This document shows positions 16,009 through 24,757 of a stretch of 26,584 nucleotides of DNA, piece by piece (within the stretch, counting starts at the first letter, position 1; the number at the start of each line of letters is the position of its first letter). Location of the stretch: positions 1 through 26,584 of the forward strand of contig CAYJGB010000026.1 in NCBI GenBank assembly GCA_964369405.1, given 5' to 3'. This DNA comes from CAYJFG01 sp964369405. GTDB lineage: Bacteria; Bacillota; Clostridia; Oscillospirales; Acutalibacteraceae. The notes under the pieces were generated by a model. That model saw only the letters and a list, made by a program, of their open reading frames with translations. It was not told the origin of the DNA and made no database searches. The position numbers were made by a program, and so were the translations under genes.

Positions 16009-16029
16009 AACCCGAACATTCGTCGGGTT
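16009..16029 (+). promoter_or_regulatory. 5' leader hairpin next to the ugpC ribosome binding site
   Basis: AACCCGA (16009-16015) and TCGGGTT (16023-16029) form a perfect 7-bp stem with loop ACATTCG. It ends one base before GGAGG (16031-16035). It leaves the ribosome binding site free, so it may protect the mRNA 5' end or bind a regulator. Confidence 0.6.
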
Positions 16030-16043
16030 AGGAGGTATAAGTT

Positions 16044-17159
16044 ATGGCAAAAGTATCATTAAAGAACATCTATAAAATTTATGATGGGAATGTAACAGCA
16101 GTTTCTGACTTTAACTTAGAAATTGACGACAAAGAATTTATTATCCTTGTAGGGCCATCAGGTTGTGGTAAATCTACTACACTACGTATGATTGCTGGAC
16201 TTGAAGACATCAGTAAGGGTGAGTTACGTATTGGCGATGTATTAGCTAACGACGTTGCACCTAAAGACAGAGATATTGCAATGGTTTTCCAAAACTATGC
16301 GCTTTATCCACATATGACAGTATATGATAATATGGCGTTTGGTTTAAAAATTGCTAAAACTCCAAAACCAGAAATTCGCAGACGTGTTGAAGAAGCTGCA
16401 AGAACTTTGGATATTTCTCACTTATTGGATAGAAAACCAAAAGCATTATCTGGTGGACAACGTCAACGTGTTGCTTTAGGACGTGCTATTGTTCGTGACC
16501 CTAAAGTATTCTTACTAGATGAACCACTATCAAACTTAGATGCTAAACTACGTGCACAAATGCGTACAGAAATTTCTAAATTACACCAAAGATTAGGAAC
16601 AACATTTATATACGTAACACATGACCAAACAGAAGCTATGACAATGGGTACAAGAATTGTTGTAATGAAAGATGGTCTAGTACAACAAGTAGACACACCA
16701 CAAAACTTATACGAGCGTCCATGTAATGAGTTCGTAGCAGGATTTATAGGTTCACCACAAATGAACGTATGGCCAGCAAAAGTTGTTAAAAACGGCAATG
16801 CTTTCGCATTAGCATTTGATAATTACAAAGTAAACTTACCAGCAAGTAAAAACCCTAACAACTGTTTAGAAAAATATGTTGGTAAAGAAGTTACATTAGG
16901 TATTCGTCCAGAGAACGTACACGACGAGCCAGACTTCATAGCACAAGTAGACAAAAGCTGTATAATTGATGTAAATGTAGACGTTACAGAATTAATGGGA
17001 GCTGAAACATATTTATATTTAAATATATCAGGAGCACCATTAACAGCTAGAGTTGAGCCTACATCAGTAGCAAAACCTGGTGATAAAATCAAGATTGCTC
17101 TTGACCCTAACAAAATTCATTTATTTGACAAAGAAACAGAGCAAACAATTACAAACTAA
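16044..17159 (+). CDS. ugpC: Sugar ABC transporter ATP-binding protein, UgpC/MsmX type (orphan)
   Basis: This 371-residue ATPase energises CUT1-type carbohydrate importers. Walker A is GPSGCGKST (38-46), the Q-loop is in VFQNYALYPHMTV, the signature is LSGGQRQRVALGRA, and Walker B is VFLLDEPLSNLDAKLR. A C-terminal MalK/OB-type regulatory domain follows (about 235-371, with GIRPENVHDEPD). No permease or binding protein genes adjoin it. It is therefore probably a shared ATPase serving several sugar importers elsewhere, as MsmX does in Bacillus. Codons are T-rich and the ribosome binding site is strong, suggesting high expression. Confidence 0.92.
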   Translation: MAKVSLKNIYKIYDGNVTAVSDFNLEIDDKEFIILVGPSGCGKSTTLRMIAGLEDISKGELRIGDVLANDVAPKDRDIAMVFQNYALYPHMTVYDNMAFGLKIAKTPKPEIRRRVEEAARTLDISHLLDRKPKALSGGQRQRVALGRAIVRDPKVFLLDEPLSNLDAKLRAQMRTEISKLHQRLGTTFIYVTHDQTEAMTMGTRIVVMKDGLVQQVDTPQNLYERPCNEFVAGFIGSPQMNVWPAKVVKNGNAFALAFDNYKVNLPASKNPNNCLEKYVGKEVTLGIRPENVHDEPDFIAQVDKSCIIDVNVDVTELMGAETYLYLNISGAPLTARVEPTSVAKPGDKIKIALDPNKIHLFDKETEQTITN

Positions 17160-17173
17160 TAATTTTATAATTA

Positions 17174-17214
17174 AAAAACAACAGGTAAACTTTATGTTTG
17201 CCTGTTGTTTTTGT
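17174..17214. terminator. Bidirectional intrinsic terminator
   Basis: AACAACAGGTAAAC (17177-17190) pairs with GTTTGCCTGTTGTT (17196-17209) as 14 bp including one T-G wobble, loop TTTAT. T-runs follow on both strands. It separates the convergent ugpC and SpoVB-like genes. Confidence 0.92.
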
Positions 17215-17231
17215 TACTAATGATTAGATGT

Positions 17232-18761
17232 TTATTTTAATGTAACTGTTCTCTTTATCCACTCTACCTCTTCTTTTTTCATAGCACCTGTTAATATCAT
17301 TATTATCATATATATTATTAAACTTATTAGTATGTACGCTATCGTACATATATGGTTTTGTGGTAAAATTCCGTTTCTCTCCAGTAATTCTAATACAAAA
17401 CATGGTATCATTATTCCTAATAATGGCTTAAATACCCACTCTATCATTTTAAACTTAAGCTTTGTTACCTCCAACAACCTCTTTAAACTTAATGTGCAAT
17501 TTAGTATCGAACTTAAAAACATTATCGCTACTAGTGCTTTTAGTCCAAATATCGGTAATAAAAAATATATCAACGTCACCTTCACTACCGAGTCCAGTAT
17601 ATTGTAAGTCAAATAGTGCATTTGCTCGTTTAAACCCTTCAACATTCCGTCTACTACTGCATCTAAATATATAAGTGGTACTATCGGTGCAAGCCACCTC
17701 ATATATAAACCTGCATCTTCACTGCCATATAACATCATACTAATGTCGTTTGCAAAAAAGAAAAATATCATTGATAACGGCAAAGAAAATAGTAATGCAA
17801 ACCTTATTATTCTTTGTGTCATATAATTTATTGAATTTTCTCTTACTGTGGCTTTCGCCTCTGACATCTCTGGTATCATCAGATTAGAAAAACACATCAA
17901 AAATGCTGCTGGAAAAGCAAGCACTGGCACTACTAACCCTGTTATCGTTCCATAGTCGGATAATGATTTCTCATAACTCGAGCCATATTTCTTAAGCCCT
18001 GATATTATTAATATGTTCTCTACTGTAAACAGTCCTGTTCTAAGGCAAGAACTAAGCGTTACTGGTATTCCTATAGATGCTATCTTTTTAAGCATACTAG
18101 GCTCGACTTTTTCACTACCACTAACTTTTATCATATCAATTCTGTACATTAAATATGAGTATCCACATGAAATAAATTCAGACACTGTCGCACCAATTGC
18201 AATAGATGCACAAGCATACTCAAGCCCTTTATCTGCCATACTACCTATTATGGCAGCAAATATTATAATCTCAATAATTTGTTCTAGCAGTTGTTCTGTT
18301 GCAGTTTTTATAGCAGTTCTCTTAGCGTAAAAATAACCTCTAAAACACGCTGATATCGATAAAAAAGGCAGGCTAGGAGCTAGTATTTTAAGAGATAATA
18401 TAGTTCTACTGTCTTTTAAAATATTATCTCCAATATATTGAGCATTAAAATATAATAACGTACCAGCTATAAGACTTAAAACTAGTGCAATAAACATACA
18501 AGTACGTATAACAGTTTTAGATTTTTTATATTCCTTTAATGCAAGAGTTTCTGTAATAAGCCTAGTAACAGCTAATGTTATACCACTAGTACAAAAGGTA
18601 ACAGTCAAAAGATACACACTAGACACTAGCTGATAAAGTCCAATACCCTGTGTGCCAATAGCATTAACCATATACACCCTAAAGAACATACCGATAGTTT
18701 GCGTAATTAATGCTGTACCAGTAAGGACAGTTGCATTAAAAATAAAACGTTTTTTTCTCAA
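17232..18761 (-). CDS. SpoVB-like lipid-linked oligosaccharide flippase (MVF/MATE-like)
   Basis: This 509-residue protein with about 14 membrane helices begins RKKRFIFNATVLTGTALI and then FRVYMVNAIGTQGIGLYQL. That pattern is typical of the SpoVB/polysaccharide-export flippase family. SpoVB is needed for spore cortex peptidoglycan in Bacillus, and relatives move lipid-linked wall or polysaccharide precursors. The chosen start is TTG at 18761 because the family N-terminus begins there. The upstream Shine-Dalgarno is weak, and a three-codon ATG-AGT-GAT-TAG mini-frame ends 4 nt before it on the reverse strand. Whether it is the sporulation SpoVB or a vegetative paralogue cannot be told. Confidence 0.85.
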   Translation of the reverse strand: MRKKRFIFNATVLTGTALITQTIGMFFRVYMVNAIGTQGIGLYQLVSSVYLLTVTFCTSGITLAVTRLITETLALKEYKKSKTVIRTCMFIALVLSLIAGTLLYFNAQYIGDNILKDSRTILSLKILAPSLPFLSISACFRGYFYAKRTAIKTATEQLLEQIIEIIIFAAIIGSMADKGLEYACASIAIGATVSEFISCGYSYLMYRIDMIKVSGSEKVEPSMLKKIASIGIPVTLSSCLRTGLFTVENILIISGLKKYGSSYEKSLSDYGTITGLVVPVLAFPAAFLMCFSNLMIPEMSEAKATVRENSINYMTQRIIRFALLFSLPLSMIFFFFANDISMMLYGSEDAGLYMRWLAPIVPLIYLDAVVDGMLKGLNEQMHYLTYNILDSVVKVTLIYFLLPIFGLKALVAIMFLSSILNCTLSLKRLLEVTKLKFKMIEWVFKPLLGIMIPCFVLELLERNGILPQNHICTIAYILISLIIYMIIMILTGAMKKEEVEWIKRTVTLK

Positions 18762-18969
18762 AACTAATCACTCATTTCAAATTCTAAAATAATTTAAATT
18801 TCTACTTATAATTAATATGCTAAGAATAAATAAAAAAGAAATGAATTAAAAAAAGATATGAAATAAAATATAATTCTTTTAAAGCATAAACAAACACCTT
18901 ATTTAGTTTAAAATTAATATATCAATTAAAAAAACATTTATTACCAATAATTAAAAGGGAGATTTTATT

Positions 18970-19842
18970 ATGAGCGAATATGTTATATTTACAGATGCGT
19001 GTTGTGACCTTTCTCAAAACTTAATCAAAGATACTGGAGTAGAGATTTTACCTTTAAGTTATAATTTGAACGATAAAAGCACTGCTTTTTCTTTACAAAA
19101 CAAAGAAAAAGAGATTAAAGACTTTTATGATTTAATTAGACAAGGCAATATGCCAACTACTACACAGTTAAACCCTGCATATGCTACAGAAGCATTTAGA
19201 ACTTGTTTAGCTGAGGGTAAAGATGTATTATATCTAGCGTTTTCATCTGGGCTTAGTGGAACATACCAATCTGGAAAAATGGCTGAGGCTGAACTTAAAG
19301 ATGAGTTTCCAGACAGAACAATAAAAATAGTAGATACATTAGCTGCAAGTATGGGCGAAGGACTACTAGTATGGTATGCATCTCAAAAGAAAAAATTGGG
19401 ACTATCTTTAAACGAAGTAGTTGATTGGGTTGTAGCTAACCGTAATAATTTATGTCACTGGTTTACAGTTGATGATTTGCATCACTTAAAAAGAGGTGGA
19501 AGAGTATCTTCAGCAGCAGCATTAATTGGCTCAGCACTTAGCATTAAACCTATACTACACGTTGATAATAATGGACATCTAGTGCCAAAAAATAAAGTTC
19601 GTGGTAGAAAACAATCTTTAGATATGTTAGTTAATATAATGACAAAAACAGCTATTGACCCTAGCGAACAAACAGTATTCATAAGTCATGGTGACTGCTT
19701 AGACGATGCTAAATATGTAGAGAAAAGAATAAAAGAAATACACAAAACAAAGAATATATATATTAACTACATCGGACCAGTTATCGGAGCACATTCAGGA
19801 CCTGGAACAGTTGCATTATTCTTCTTAGGTTCAGAAAAGTAA
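18970..19842 (+). CDS. DegV family fatty-acid-binding protein
   Basis: This 290-residue protein has all main DegV motifs: IFTDACCDLS near the N-terminus, PTTTQLNP (about 59-66), AFSSGLSGTYQSG (about 90-102), LKRGGRVS (about 176-183) and IGAHSGPGTVALFF near the C-terminus. DegV/FakB proteins bind a fatty acid and present it to the kinase FakA for phosphorylation and entry into phospholipid synthesis. Several paralogues per genome are usual. No FakA is nearby. GGGAG precedes the ATG. It is divergent from the flippase gene across 208 AT-rich bases with no other clear feature. Confidence 0.93.
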   Translation: MSEYVIFTDACCDLSQNLIKDTGVEILPLSYNLNDKSTAFSLQNKEKEIKDFYDLIRQGNMPTTTQLNPAYATEAFRTCLAEGKDVLYLAFSSGLSGTYQSGKMAEAELKDEFPDRTIKIVDTLAASMGEGLLVWYASQKKKLGLSLNEVVDWVVANRNNLCHWFTVDDLHHLKRGGRVSSAAALIGSALSIKPILHVDNNGHLVPKNKVRGRKQSLDMLVNIMTKTAIDPSEQTVFISHGDCLDDAKYVEKRIKEIHKTKNIYINYIGPVIGAHSGPGTVALFFLGSEK

Positions 19843-19870
19843 TTTAATTTATATCATATAACATGAGGCT

Positions 19871-20034
19871 GTCACACTAATGTTAATATTATCAAATATT
19901 TGTAGGGGAGCATTCCATATGCTCCCGTTTTCTTGTGAATTTGAAGAATTTCGGACGAAAATGTATTTAATCCCTACAACGGGATTGTATGATATGATGA
20001 ACAATTTCCATATGCGTCAGTCACATTATTAATA
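19871..20034. repeat. Composite intergenic repeat region with hairpins (MITE-like), upstream of the ABC exporter
   Basis: It contains a TCCAT-loop hairpin (19906-19926), a second hairpin AATCCC-TACAAC-GGGATT (19969-19986) and inverted TTGTAGGG (19900-19907) / CCCTACAA (19972-19979). TTCCATATGC occurs at 19913 and 20006. Imperfect direct repeats GTCACACTAATGTTAA (from 19871) and GTCACATTATTAATAA (from 20020) flank it. No open frame fits, so it resembles a small non-autonomous repeat element. Confidence 0.5.
19899..19927 (+). repeat. Hairpin repeat element, copy 2 (TCCAT loop)
   Basis: GGGAGCAT (19906-19913) and ATGCTCCC (19919-19926) pair around TCCAT. It matches the 4904-4924 copy, including the TTTGTAGG flank, except for a G-C to C-G swap that changes both arms together. 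Confidence 0.75.
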
Positions 20035-20049
20035 AAAGGAAGTCTTTTT

Positions 20050-21777
20050 GTGCGTATTTTATTTTCTTATCTTAAAAAATATAAGGTTCAACTAATAGTT
20101 GGCCCTATTTGCAAACTATTAGAAGCTATCTTCGAGCTAATAGTTCCTTTAGTTATGGCAAGTATTATCGATATAGGTATTGTAAATAAAGATACTGACT
20201 ATATTATCCATATGGGTATTGTTATGGTTCTTTTAGGTGCTGTCGGGCTTGCTAGTGCTTTAGTATGTCAAAAATCGGCGTCTATTGCCTCACAAGGTTT
20301 TGGTACTAAACTTAGAAGTGCTTTATTTGCTCATATTAATAAACTCTCCTTTAAAGAACTTGATAAAATAGGTACTCCATCGTTAATAACAAGAATGACT
20401 AACGATGTTAATCAATTACAACTGGCTGTTGCTATGCTTATAAGACTTGTAATTCGTGCTCCGTTTCTTGTAATCGGTGCTATGATTATGGCTTTTTCTA
20501 TAAACTCAACTTTATCTATCATATTTTTAATCGCTTCTATTCTCATAGCTACTATCTTGTACTTAGTTATGAGTAAGAGTGTGCCTTATTTTACACGTAT
20601 TCAAAAAAAGTTAGATAAAATATCGCTTATAACTAGAGAAAATTTATCGGGCAACAGAGTTATTAGAGCATTCGACAAACAGAAAGAGGACGAGGAAAGG
20701 TTTAATGATGTAAACGAAGACTTAACTAATCAGTATATTAGAGTAGGTAGACTTTCAGCATTACTAAACCCAGCTACCTTTTTAGTAACTAATTTAGCAA
20801 TTGTTTTAATAGTGTGGTTTGGAGCGTACTTTGTAAATGACGGTGCAATGCTTTCTGGCGAAATAATAGCACTTGTAAATTATATGACACAAATTTTATT
20901 AGCACTTATAGTAGTAGCAAATTTAGTAGTTATTTTTACAAAAGCATATGCTAGTGCATTAAGAGTTAGTGAAGTCCTAAACACACAACCATCAATCGTA
21001 CAAGGCAATAAAAAAGATATCACAACATCAAAAAGCACTCCAAAAATAGAGTTTAAAAATGTAAGTTTTAATTATGGTGGTGACAATGTACTAACTGATA
21101 TAAACTTTAAAATTATGGAAGGTGAAACAATTGGAATTATAGGAACTACAGGAAGCGGAAAGTCAACTTTAGTAAACTTAATTCCAAGATTTTATGATGT
21201 AAGCAATGGAGAAGTTTTATTTAGTGGAGAAAATATAAAGAACTTAACATTTGACTATTTAAGAGGCAATTGTGGTTTAGTACCACAAAACGCAGTGCTT
21301 TTTTCAGGAACAATAAGCAATAATATAAGATATGGTAAAAAGCAAGCAACAAAAGAGGAAATACAAAGAGCCTTAAAAACAGCACAAGCGATAGATTTTG
21401 TAAATACACTACCACTAAAAGAGGAAACTTTGCTTGTGCAAGGTGGCAAAAACTTAAGTGGAGGACAAAAGCAACGTTTAACAATAGCACGTGCAGTAGT
21501 AATGCAACCATCAATATTAATACTTGACGATAGTGCAAGTGCATTAGATTATGCAACAGACTTATCTCTTAGAACATCAATAAAAGAAGATATTAAAAAC
21601 TCGACAGTAATAATAGTATCTCAAAGAGTAGCGACAATAAGAAATGCTGATAAAATTCTTGTCTTAGAAAATGGTTTTATAAGAGGTTTTGATAAACACG
21701 AAAACTTGCTCCAAAATTGTGATGCATATAAAGAAATTTGTCTTTCTCAGCTATCTAAAGAGGAGGTACAAAAATAA
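20050..21777 (+). CDS. ABC exporter half-transporter, subunit with degenerate ATP site residues
   Basis: This 575-residue protein has an N-terminal six-helix ABC exporter membrane domain (about 1-310) and a C-terminal ATPase. Walker A is GTTGSGKS (365-372), Gln413 is the Q-loop, the signature LSGGQ is at 469-473 and Walker B is ILILD. The catalytic Glu is replaced by Asp494 (LDDSASALD), and the switch His is replaced by Gln525 (VSQRVATI). Both changes are typical of one half of heterodimeric exporters (TM287/288, BmrCD, LmrCD type), usually multidrug or lipid exporters. The start is GTG with AAGGAAG at 20036-20042. Its stop overlaps the next ATG by one base. Codons are T-ending in the first third and A-ending later. 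Confidence 0.93.
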   Translation: MRILFSYLKKYKVQLIVGPICKLLEAIFELIVPLVMASIIDIGIVNKDTDYIIHMGIVMVLLGAVGLASALVCQKSASIASQGFGTKLRSALFAHINKLSFKELDKIGTPSLITRMTNDVNQLQLAVAMLIRLVIRAPFLVIGAMIMAFSINSTLSIIFLIASILIATILYLVMSKSVPYFTRIQKKLDKISLITRENLSGNRVIRAFDKQKEDEERFNDVNEDLTNQYIRVGRLSALLNPATFLVTNLAIVLIVWFGAYFVNDGAMLSGEIIALVNYMTQILLALIVVANLVVIFTKAYASALRVSEVLNTQPSIVQGNKKDITTSKSTPKIEFKNVSFNYGGDNVLTDINFKIMEGETIGIIGTTGSGKSTLVNLIPRFYDVSNGEVLFSGENIKNLTFDYLRGNCGLVPQNAVLFSGTISNNIRYGKKQATKEEIQRALKTAQAIDFVNTLPLKEETLLVQGGKNLSGGQKQRLTIARAVVMQPSILILDDSASALDYATDLSLRTSIKEDIKNSTVIIVSQRVATIRNADKILVLENGFIRGFDKHENLLQNCDAYKEICLSQLSKEEVQK

Positions 21778-23522
21778 TGCAATATAAAGAAACAATCAGG
21801 AGAATATTATCTTATACAAAAAATCAGAAAGTCGCACTAATCGGTGCTTTAGTTTGTGCTGTAGTAAGTGTAGTTTTAACTTTATTAGGTCCTGTCTTGG
21901 TCGGTGAAGCTATTGATAATATTATAGAAAAAGGTAATGTAAACTTTGATAATGTATTTTATATCTTATGTGTATTAGTTGGAACTATCGTTTTAAGTGC
22001 TTTGTTTCAGTGGCTTATGGGGTTATGCACCTACAAAATTAGCTTTAGCACTGTTCAAGCACTCAGAAAAGATATTTTCAGTAAATATAACAATGTACCA
22101 CTATCATATATCGACAGAAGCATACATGGCGATTTAATAAGCCGTACTGTAAACGACATAGACGCAGTAGGAGATGGATTACTACAAGGTATAACTCAAC
22201 TGTTTTCTGGCGTTATAACTGTAATAGGAACATTAGTATTTATATTTTCGATAAATTTTCAAATAGCATTAATAGTTGTAATTATGACACCTATATCATT
22301 AGTAGTAGCTACATTCATAGCTAAGTTATGTGCTAAGTTATTTAAAGAGCAACAACAAACACAAGGAGAACTAAGTGGATTTGTAGAAGAAATAGTAGGA
22401 AACCAAAAGGTTAACACAGCTTTTTTAATGGAGGATATAAACCAAGAAAAGTTTGATGAGATTAACAATAGATTATACAATTGTGGACATAAGGCACAAT
22501 TTGCTTCTTCACTACCAAACCCTAGTACACGATTTTTAAATGGTATTGTATATGCATGTGTTGGAGTAGTTGGTGCAATAAGTGTAGTAAACGGTGTATT
22601 ATCAGTAGGGCAATTATCATGTTTTTTAACATATGCAAACCAATACACAAAGCCATTTAACGAGATAACAGGGATAATGTCACAGCTACAAACAGCAGTA
22701 GCAGGAGCTAAGAGAGTTTTTGCAGTTCTTGATGAGGAAAATCAAACAGAAGATAAGAAGACAGCAAAAATAATAACAGAAGTCAGTGGTAAAATTGATA
22801 TCGAAAATGTATATTTCTCATATACACCTGAACAAAAACTGATAGAAAATTTTAATTTAAGTATAAAATCAGGTCAAAGAGTAGCAATCGTAGGCCCTAC
22901 AGGATGTGGAAAAACAACATTAATAAACTTACTGATGAGATTTTACGAAGTGAGATCTGGAACAATAAAAGTAGATGACATAGATATTAAAGATATAACA
23001 CGTTCATCACTTAGAAAAATGTATGGAATGGTATTACAAGAAAGTTGGTTATATAGTGCAACGATAAAAGAGAATATAGCATACGGAAAACCAGACGCTA
23101 CAATGGAAGAGATAGTAAAAGCATCAAAAAGTGCCTTTGCACATTCGTTTATAACTCAGATGGAAAACGGATACGACACCATAATATCGGAGCAAGGAAA
23201 CAACTTATCACAAGGACAAAAACAGCTTTTATGTATAGCAAGAGTAATGTTATCTAACCCACCGATGTTAATATTAGACGAAGCCACAAGTAGTATAGAT
23301 ACGCTAACAGAAAAAAGAGTACAAGAAGCATTTACAAAAATGATGCAAAACAAGACAAGTTTTGTAGTAGCACATAGGTTATCAACAATAAAAGAGAGTG
23401 ATATAATATTAGTGTTAAACAAAGGTAATATAATAGAGCAAGGAACGCACGACGAGTTGATAGAAAAAGGTGGATTTTACAGTAATTTATATAATAGTCA
23501 ATTTGCAAAAACTGGTGAATAA
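21777..23522 (+). CDS. ABC exporter half-transporter, catalytically complete subunit
   Basis: This 581-residue partner of the preceding gene has a six-helix membrane domain (about 1-310) then an ATPase. Walker A is GPTGCGKT (373-380), Walker B is followed by the normal catalytic Glu502, and the switch His533 is present (VAHRLSTI). The signature is LSQGQ (477-481) instead of LSGGQ, the usual change in the heterodimer partner. Together the two proteins should make one active and one degenerate ATP site. Tight coupling (TAATG) supports a 1:1 heterodimer. The substrate is unknown, and no regulator gene adjoins the pair. Confidence 0.94.
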   Translation: MQYKETIRRILSYTKNQKVALIGALVCAVVSVVLTLLGPVLVGEAIDNIIEKGNVNFDNVFYILCVLVGTIVLSALFQWLMGLCTYKISFSTVQALRKDIFSKYNNVPLSYIDRSIHGDLISRTVNDIDAVGDGLLQGITQLFSGVITVIGTLVFIFSINFQIALIVVIMTPISLVVATFIAKLCAKLFKEQQQTQGELSGFVEEIVGNQKVNTAFLMEDINQEKFDEINNRLYNCGHKAQFASSLPNPSTRFLNGIVYACVGVVGAISVVNGVLSVGQLSCFLTYANQYTKPFNEITGIMSQLQTAVAGAKRVFAVLDEENQTEDKKTAKIITEVSGKIDIENVYFSYTPEQKLIENFNLSIKSGQRVAIVGPTGCGKTTLINLLMRFYEVRSGTIKVDDIDIKDITRSSLRKMYGMVLQESWLYSATIKENIAYGKPDATMEEIVKASKSAFAHSFITQMENGYDTIISEQGNNLSQGQKQLLCIARVMLSNPPMLILDEATSSIDTLTEKRVQEAFTKMMQNKTSFVVAHRLSTIKESDIILVLNKGNIIEQGTHDELIEKGGFYSNLYNSQFAKTGE

Positions 23523-23593
23523 GGTAAATTTATTTATCTACAGTTAAAAAGCGTGTTGTTCATATGCTATAGTATTGTTAATAAGTCGTTTAG

Positions 23594-23622
23594 TTGACAA
23601 TATAATACAGATATGATAATCT
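23594..23622 (+). promoter_or_regulatory. Sigma-A-type promoter for the 23651 gene
   Basis: A perfect TTGACA (23594-23599) and TAATCT (23617-23622) are 17 bases apart, with an extended -10 TGA just before TAATCT. The expected transcript start is about 23629, giving a leader of about 20 bases. Confidence 0.7.
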
Positions 23623-23650
23623 AAAATAAAAAAAGGAATGGATATATTAA

Positions 23651-24682
23651 ATGAATAAAGAAGAAATTTTTGAAGTTTATAAAACTATCAGCACACCAAA
23701 CAATAAGAACAAAAGAGAATTAAATGATATGTCTTATGATATGTTGCATCAAATGGCATATTTAGCAGATAAACAAATAGATGATATGCTTAAAAAGCAA
23801 GTGGCTGGCACACTTGACACAAACCCACAAGTAGATTTTGTAATAGGAAATATAATTGATACATCAAATAAGTCAAAAAAGATATTTATAGAGAAGTTTA
23901 TTAAAGAAGACAATTTGTATGCATTAGTAAGCGAAAACACAAAAACTATGTTTATGGTAGGCGATGAAATAACATTGATTTGTGGAGAAGCTGAAAAAGA
24001 CAGAGTGCTAAATATGATATCAGAAAACTTAAGTGGTGTAATTAGTCAGAAGTTAAATGACGAAGATGAAGTTAAAAGATACATAAAAACAGGCATGGCA
24101 AATGGTGCTGATAAAATAATGTGTGTATATAACGAAAGCAAAGGTTTTCATATAGAGATTAATTCACTTGAAAGTATCTTTGGGAAAAACGAAGATAAAA
24201 ACAGAGAATTTAGAAAATATATGATAAACTTCTTCCAAAATCTAAGAGCAGGAAAGTATATAAAAGAGCTTGATAATTTAATGCTTAACAAGCTGATGAC
24301 AAGCGAATTATATATAATGAATAGCAATGAAGATAAAGAAACTGGAAAAATGGGCGTAGAGCTAGTAGAAAACGATAAAACAAAACCAATAGCAGTTTTA
24401 TTTACATCGTTAGAAATCGCAAAAAGCTCAAGGAGTTTTAAATTATTTGTAGAAAACAATGGAGCAAAAGCAGGGCTTAAAAAGGTAAGTTTTGCAGGAG
24501 CATTAGGTATAATACAAAGTTTAAATATGTATGGTTTTGTAATTGATAAAAATGATGTTGCATTTTATGTAGGTGGAGAAAACTTAGAAGGCATAATAAA
24601 GATGAAAAACCAATATGATAAGTTTGTATCGGAAAAAGCAGAAAAAGCAGAAGAAGCAGAAAATGAAAATAACGAAAATTAA
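23651..24682 (+). CDS. Unrecognised protein with SseB-like C-terminal region
   Basis: This 343-residue hydrophilic protein has no signal peptide or membrane helix. The N-terminal half (MNKEEIFEVYKTISTPNNKN...) is not recognised. Residues about 200-325 resemble the SseB N-terminal-type domain: LDNLMLNKLMTSELYIMN, then PIAVLFTSLEIAKSS, then MYGFVIDKNDVAFYVGG. That order is similar to 'LL.S.vyvP ... pvFTS.e ... NP' in SseB-like proteins; I rate this as suggestive only. The last 20 residues are a charged tail with KAEKAEEAE repeats. It has its own promoter and terminator, so it is a single-gene unit between the exporter operon and the G5/3D gene. Confidence 0.72.
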   Translation: MNKEEIFEVYKTISTPNNKNKRELNDMSYDMLHQMAYLADKQIDDMLKKQVAGTLDTNPQVDFVIGNIIDTSNKSKKIFIEKFIKEDNLYALVSENTKTMFMVGDEITLICGEAEKDRVLNMISENLSGVISQKLNDEDEVKRYIKTGMANGADKIMCVYNESKGFHIEINSLESIFGKNEDKNREFRKYMINFFQNLRAGKYIKELDNLMLNKLMTSELYIMNSNEDKETGKMGVELVENDKTKPIAVLFTSLEIAKSSRSFKLFVENNGAKAGLKKVSFAGALGIIQSLNMYGFVIDKNDVAFYVGGENLEGIIKMKNQYDKFVSEKAEKAEEAENENNEN

Positions 24683-24693
24683 ATTTAAACAGA

Positions 24694-24730
24694 AAAAAGA
24701 CAAGGGCGTTATTGTTCCCTTGTCTTTTTA
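24694..24730. terminator. Bidirectional intrinsic terminator
   Basis: AAAAAGACAAGGG (24694-24706) and CCCTTGTCTTTTT (24717-24729) form a 13-bp stem with a 10-base loop. T-runs are part of the stem on each strand. It separates the convergent 23651 gene and G5/3D gene. Confidence 0.93.
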
Positions 24731-24757
24731 CAATTTTCTTAAATGAAATCTATTTAA

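Noticed and set aside
17455..17697. Small open frames on both strands inside the flippase gene
   Set aside because: They have no family resemblance or ribosome binding site and lie within a clear membrane-protein gene.
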